DNA of 6,880 bases, taken from contig JAFVWG010000090.1 of NCBI GenBank assembly GCA_017501805.1, positions 1 through 6,880 on the forward strand, written 5' to 3'. A program made the position numbers and the translations under genes. Below the pieces are notes generated by a model. That model did no database searches. It was not told the DNA's origin and was given only the letters and a program-made list of their open reading frames with translations. This DNA is from Oscillospiraceae bacterium (GTDB lineage: Bacteria; Bacillota; Clostridia; Oscillospirales; Oscillospiraceae). This document shows positions 5,110-6,880 of this stretch, one piece after another (within the stretch, counting starts at the first letter, position 1; each line of letters begins with the position of its first letter).

Positions 5110-5610
5110 ATGGAACGAAAATTCAGAATATGGCGCATCGTTTTGCCCGCTATGCTGCTGGCTGCGCTGCTGCTCGGCGTCTCCGTGATCGGTGCGGACG
5201 ATACCGCGTCCGATCCGCTTGTCTCGCTCGGCTATCTGAACGGTGCATACCGCACCGGGATTCTTTCCGAGCTGGATGCAAAGCTGCAGCAGGCGGCTGC
5301 TTCCCAGACGGAAAAGATGACGAAACAGGTCGAAGCGGTCAAGTCAGCGGCGGCGAATCAGCAAAATGTTCAGCCGACCCATACGACCGTGACGGTCGCG
5401 GCGGGCACATCCTACACCGCGCCGACCGGCAGCGAGTTTCTCGTTCTGTCCGGCGTTCTGGACTGCGGCTCGGCGACATTGACGGATACCGCCTCCGGCA
5501 CGTCTGTGAGTGCACAGGCTCTGCTTGAGGTCAACCATCTGTATATCGCGACCGCCTCCACGGTGCTGCGCGCCACGGAGACTGCACAGATCCTCATTCG
5601 TAGACCGTAA
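5110..5610 (+). CDS. Membrane-anchored or secreted protein of unknown function
   Basis: 166 residues. A short positive start (MERKFRIWR) precedes a hydrophobic segment (about 10-29, IVLPAMLLAALLLGVSVIGA) that is either a signal peptide or an N-terminal anchor. Next comes SDPLVSLGYLN (34-44), then a helical, Gln/Lys-rich stretch (about 50-86) that may be coiled coil. The C-terminal domain (about 90-166) is beta-rich: TVTVAAGTSYTAPTGSEFLV, then a TASGTSVSAQALLEVNHLYI core, ending in ILIRRP. From memory, the DPLVSLSYLN-like segment and the nG..L..NHLY pattern recur in extracytoplasmic clostridial proteins of unknown function; I cannot name a family. The binding site is a weak AGTAGG (5097-5102), 7 nt before the ATG. 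It has its own promoter and terminator, so it appears monocistronic. Confidence 0.85.
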   Translation: MERKFRIWRIVLPAMLLAALLLGVSVIGADDTASDPLVSLGYLNGAYRTGILSELDAKLQQAAASQTEKMTKQVEAVKSAAANQQNVQPTHTTVTVAAGTSYTAPTGSEFLVLSGVLDCGSATLTDTASGTSVSAQALLEVNHLYIATASTVLRATETAQILIRRP

Positions 5611-5621
5611 CTTCTAAACAA

Positions 5622-5660
5622 AACACCTCCCGCATAGGCTTGCGGGAGGTGTTCTTTTAT
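5622..5660 (+). terminator. Strong intrinsic terminator after the 5110 gene, overlapping the next RBS
   Basis: AACACCTCCCGCA (5622-5634) pairs perfectly over 13 bp with TGCGGGAGGTGTT (5641-5653) around the loop TAGGCT, followed by CTTTTAT. The sequence before the 5' arm (TAAACAAAA) gives a modest U-run on the minus strand too, so it might work in both directions. Its 3' arm contains GGGAGG, the apparent binding site of the gene starting at 5659. Confidence 0.9.
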
Positions 5661-6126
5661 GATTTTTCCGATATATCTGTTTCGGGAGCGGATCGGTGAG
5701 GTCTCGTGGGAGCGGGCAGGTCTGTACTTTGAATATCGGGCGTCGCTTTTTCGGGAGCCGGGCGGCTTTGTGCGTCTGTTTCTCTGCCGACAGGATGGAG
5801 TGCTCCCGCTTGGACTGTTCAGGGATCAAACGCTTCGCGGGCGTATCTCGCAGCGCTCCGCGCAGGCAAAAGAAGGCTGTTTTGCTTTTACCGTTCTGCG
5901 GGAGGGCTATCTTCCGCCGGAGGCGTACAGTGAGGCGCCGCCTCTGGCGTTTTGTGCGAAACGATGCGGCGGTGGTTGGGAGTACTGCATTCCGACAGGT
6001 GAAGTGGACGACAACGCGCTTCCGTTCCTTTGCTTCTTTCGTTCCTGCTCCGTAAACGGACGATCCTGCGTCAATCTGACGCAGGATCGTGATGGAAAGC
6101 CGTATTTGCCGCAGATCAGTCCGTGA
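5659..6126 (+). CDS. Protein of unknown function, 155 residues
   Basis: No signal peptide and no membrane segment. The N-terminal half looks like a small all-beta domain: FPIYLFRERIGEVSWERAGLYFEYRASL (3-30), FVRLFLCRQDGVLPLGLFRD (37-56), then a CFAFTVL strand (74-80). From memory this resembles small, uncharacterised clostridial proteins with a pattern like piYl....iG.v.v...GLY..yr, but I cannot name a family. The C-terminal half has several Cys (99, 103, 110, 125, 130, 137), not in a clear metal-binding pattern. GGGAGG (5644-5649) is 9 nt before the ATG, but it lies in the 3' arm of the preceding terminator. The last 11 bp overlap the end of the minus-strand hydrolase gene. Coding status rests on the full-length open frame, the binding site and the family-like N-terminus; the palindrome near its 3' end is unusual for a coding region. 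Confidence 0.72.
   Translation: MIFPIYLFRERIGEVSWERAGLYFEYRASLFREPGGFVRLFLCRQDGVLPLGLFRDQTLRGRISQRSAQAKEGCFAFTVLREGYLPPEAYSEAPPLAFCAKRCGGGWEYCIPTGEVDDNALPFLCFFRSCSVNGRSCVNLTQDRDGKPYLPQISP
6060..6090. repeat. Perfect 14-bp palindromic hairpin near the convergent gene ends
   Basis: ACGATCCTGCGTCA (6060-6073) and TGACGCAGGATCGT (6077-6090) are exact reverse complements with a 3-nt loop. It lies inside the last part of the 5659 gene, 34 bp before its stop codon begins, and 25 bp beyond the stop of the minus-strand hydrolase gene. Neither side has a proper U-run. The most likely role is to end or protect the hydrolase transcript, but it is not a textbook intrinsic terminator. Confidence 0.7.
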
Positions 6127-6880
6127 CGCGTCTTGCACCGAGGTATTTCTTTGCGTAATACGTCTCGCTCATAGAGGAGACGCGGACGCCGCTTCGCGGA
6201 TTGGATGCATGTACGAAGTTATTCGAACCGATGTAAATGCCGACGTGGTCGGAGTAATTGCCGCGACCGAAGAAAACGAGGTCGCCCGCCAGAAGATTGT
6301 TCCGGTCTACCGGCTTGCCCTGATCCATCTGGTCGTCCGCGACACGGTTCATCGGGATGCCGCCGAGCGTTCGGTAGACATAGTAGACAAGCCCGGAGCA
6401 GTCAAAGCCGGAGGAGGGGGACTTGCCGCCGTAAACATAGCGATAGCCGACATACTGCAGCGCCTGATTGGCGAGAGAAATGGCTTTTTCACTTGCTTTT
6501 GTATTAGCGGGGATCGAGGGCGCGGGCGCGCTGCCCTTCGGCACAAGGTATTCACCGGCGACATAGCCGGTTTTTCCCGCATAGCCGATCCGCATCCAGC
6601 CATTCGAGCAAACGCCCGTTACCGTGACGGAAGCGCCGCTTGTGAGTGTTCCGAGGACCGAGCCGTTCGTCGAGGGGGTGCTGCGGACGCGGAGCTGCGC
6701 CGCCTTGACGGACATCTGCGCGCTCGTGTCGCTGACAACGACGTCGCCGACCATTGTGACATTGCCGGAACCTGAGTAGGCGACGACCTTAGCGTTCTTG
6801 ACGTAGAAGTAGTATTCGTTCAGTCCCTTATAGCAGCGGAGGAACATCGCGATCGCCTCTTCGCGGGAGAGAGATTCCCA
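6116..6880 (-). CDS. SH3b-NlpC/P60 cell-wall hydrolase, 5'-truncated by window edge
   Basis: The frame is open from the right edge (6880) to TGA at 6118-6116, giving 254 residues; numbering here starts at the edge. Residues 1-57 contain LSREEAIAMFLRCYKGLNEYYFYVKNAKVVAYS, an unassigned segment. A bacterial SH3 (wall-binding) domain follows at about 58-114 (LRVRSTPSTNGSVLGTL, GWMRIGYAGKTGYVAGEYL), then a Pro/Ala linker (115-128). The NlpC/P60 peptidase is at about 130-254: YVYGGKSPSSGFDCSGLVYYVYR with catalytic Cys161, AGDLVFFG, then DHVGIYIG with catalytic His212, and His224 of NFVHA as the third polar residue. Such enzymes cut stem peptides of peptidoglycan, typically after D-Glu. ATG 6847 could start a 243-residue protein but would leave no signal peptide. 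The frame continues coherently upstream, so the true start and an export signal are probably outside the window. Confidence 0.93.
   Translation of the reverse strand, partial: WESLSREEAIAMFLRCYKGLNEYYFYVKNAKVVAYSGSGNVTMVGDVVVSDTSAQMSVKAAQLRVRSTPSTNGSVLGTLTSGASVTVTGVCSNGWMRIGYAGKTGYVAGEYLVPKGSAPAPSIPANTKASEKAISLANQALQYVGYRYVYGGKSPSSGFDCSGLVYYVYRTLGGIPMNRVADDQMDQGKPVDRNNLLAGDLVFFGRGNYSDHVGIYIGSNNFVHASNPRSGVRVSSMSETYYAKKYLGARRVTD

Noticed and set aside
6848..6880. ATG at 6847 as the true start of the NlpC/P60 protein
   Set aside because: No ribosome binding site precedes it at proper distance, the product would lack an export signal, and the frame stays open with protein-like sequence to the window edge.
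1..6880. CRISPR arrays, insertion sequences, prophage genes, tRNA or rRNA genes
   Set aside because: No regularly spaced direct repeats, transposase or integrase motifs, terminal inverted repeats with target duplications, or tRNA cloverleaf signatures were seen. All genes look chromosomal with uniform composition by eye.

Overview
The window looks like chromosomal housekeeping DNA from a GC-rich member of the Clostridia (Bacillota), plausibly the Oscillospirales. The order-level guess is inference. It rests on a tRNA-sensing T-box leader in front of pheST, a MazF very close to Bacillus EndoA, strong GGAG-type ribosome binding sites, TTGCAA-N17-TANAAT promoters, and two small proteins of a kind I associate with gut Clostridia.

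Left part (minus strand). The phenylalanyl-tRNA synthetase operon reads leftward: promoter (3024-3052), T-box leader with a UUC specifier and an antiterminator/terminator pair (about 3017-2775), pheS (2749-1724), a 16-bp gap carrying the next ribosome binding site, then pheT (1707 to the window edge, about 70% of the gene).

Middle part (plus strand). nnrD (NAD(P)H-hydrate repair) is transcribed away from pheS. Both promoters use the same palindromic TTGCAA as their -35 box, each with a 17-bp spacer to a perfect TATAAT. After nnrD comes a lipoprotein resembling the LolA-like YdcC/GerS-related group, starting at TTG, whose stop codon lies inside a terminator hairpin. Next is an endoribonuclease toxin gene of the MazF/EndoA type with no antitoxin gene beside it. 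It is preceded by an inverted repeat and a 13-codon ORF with its own ribosome binding site. In Bacillus and many clostridia the corresponding locus reads lipoprotein - alr - antitoxin - toxin, so alr and the antitoxin appear to have been lost or moved.

Right part. A promoter very like the pheS one drives a small membrane-anchored or secreted protein of unknown function, ended by a strong 13-bp-stem terminator. The 3' arm of that terminator holds the ribosome binding site of the next gene, a 155-codon protein of unknown function. That gene overlaps by 11 bp, tail to tail, a minus-strand cell-wall hydrolase (SH3b plus NlpC/P60) whose N-terminus lies beyond the right edge. A perfect 14-bp palindrome sits inside the end of the 155-codon gene.

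I found no tRNA, rRNA, CRISPR array, insertion sequence, phage gene or attachment site. The only gene-free stretch over 300 bases (2750-3101) is filled by the T-box leader and the two promoters. I do not see a new multi-gene system. The best leads are the shared -35 promoter pair, the toxin without antitoxin and its short upstream ORF, and the terminator that overlaps a ribosome binding site.
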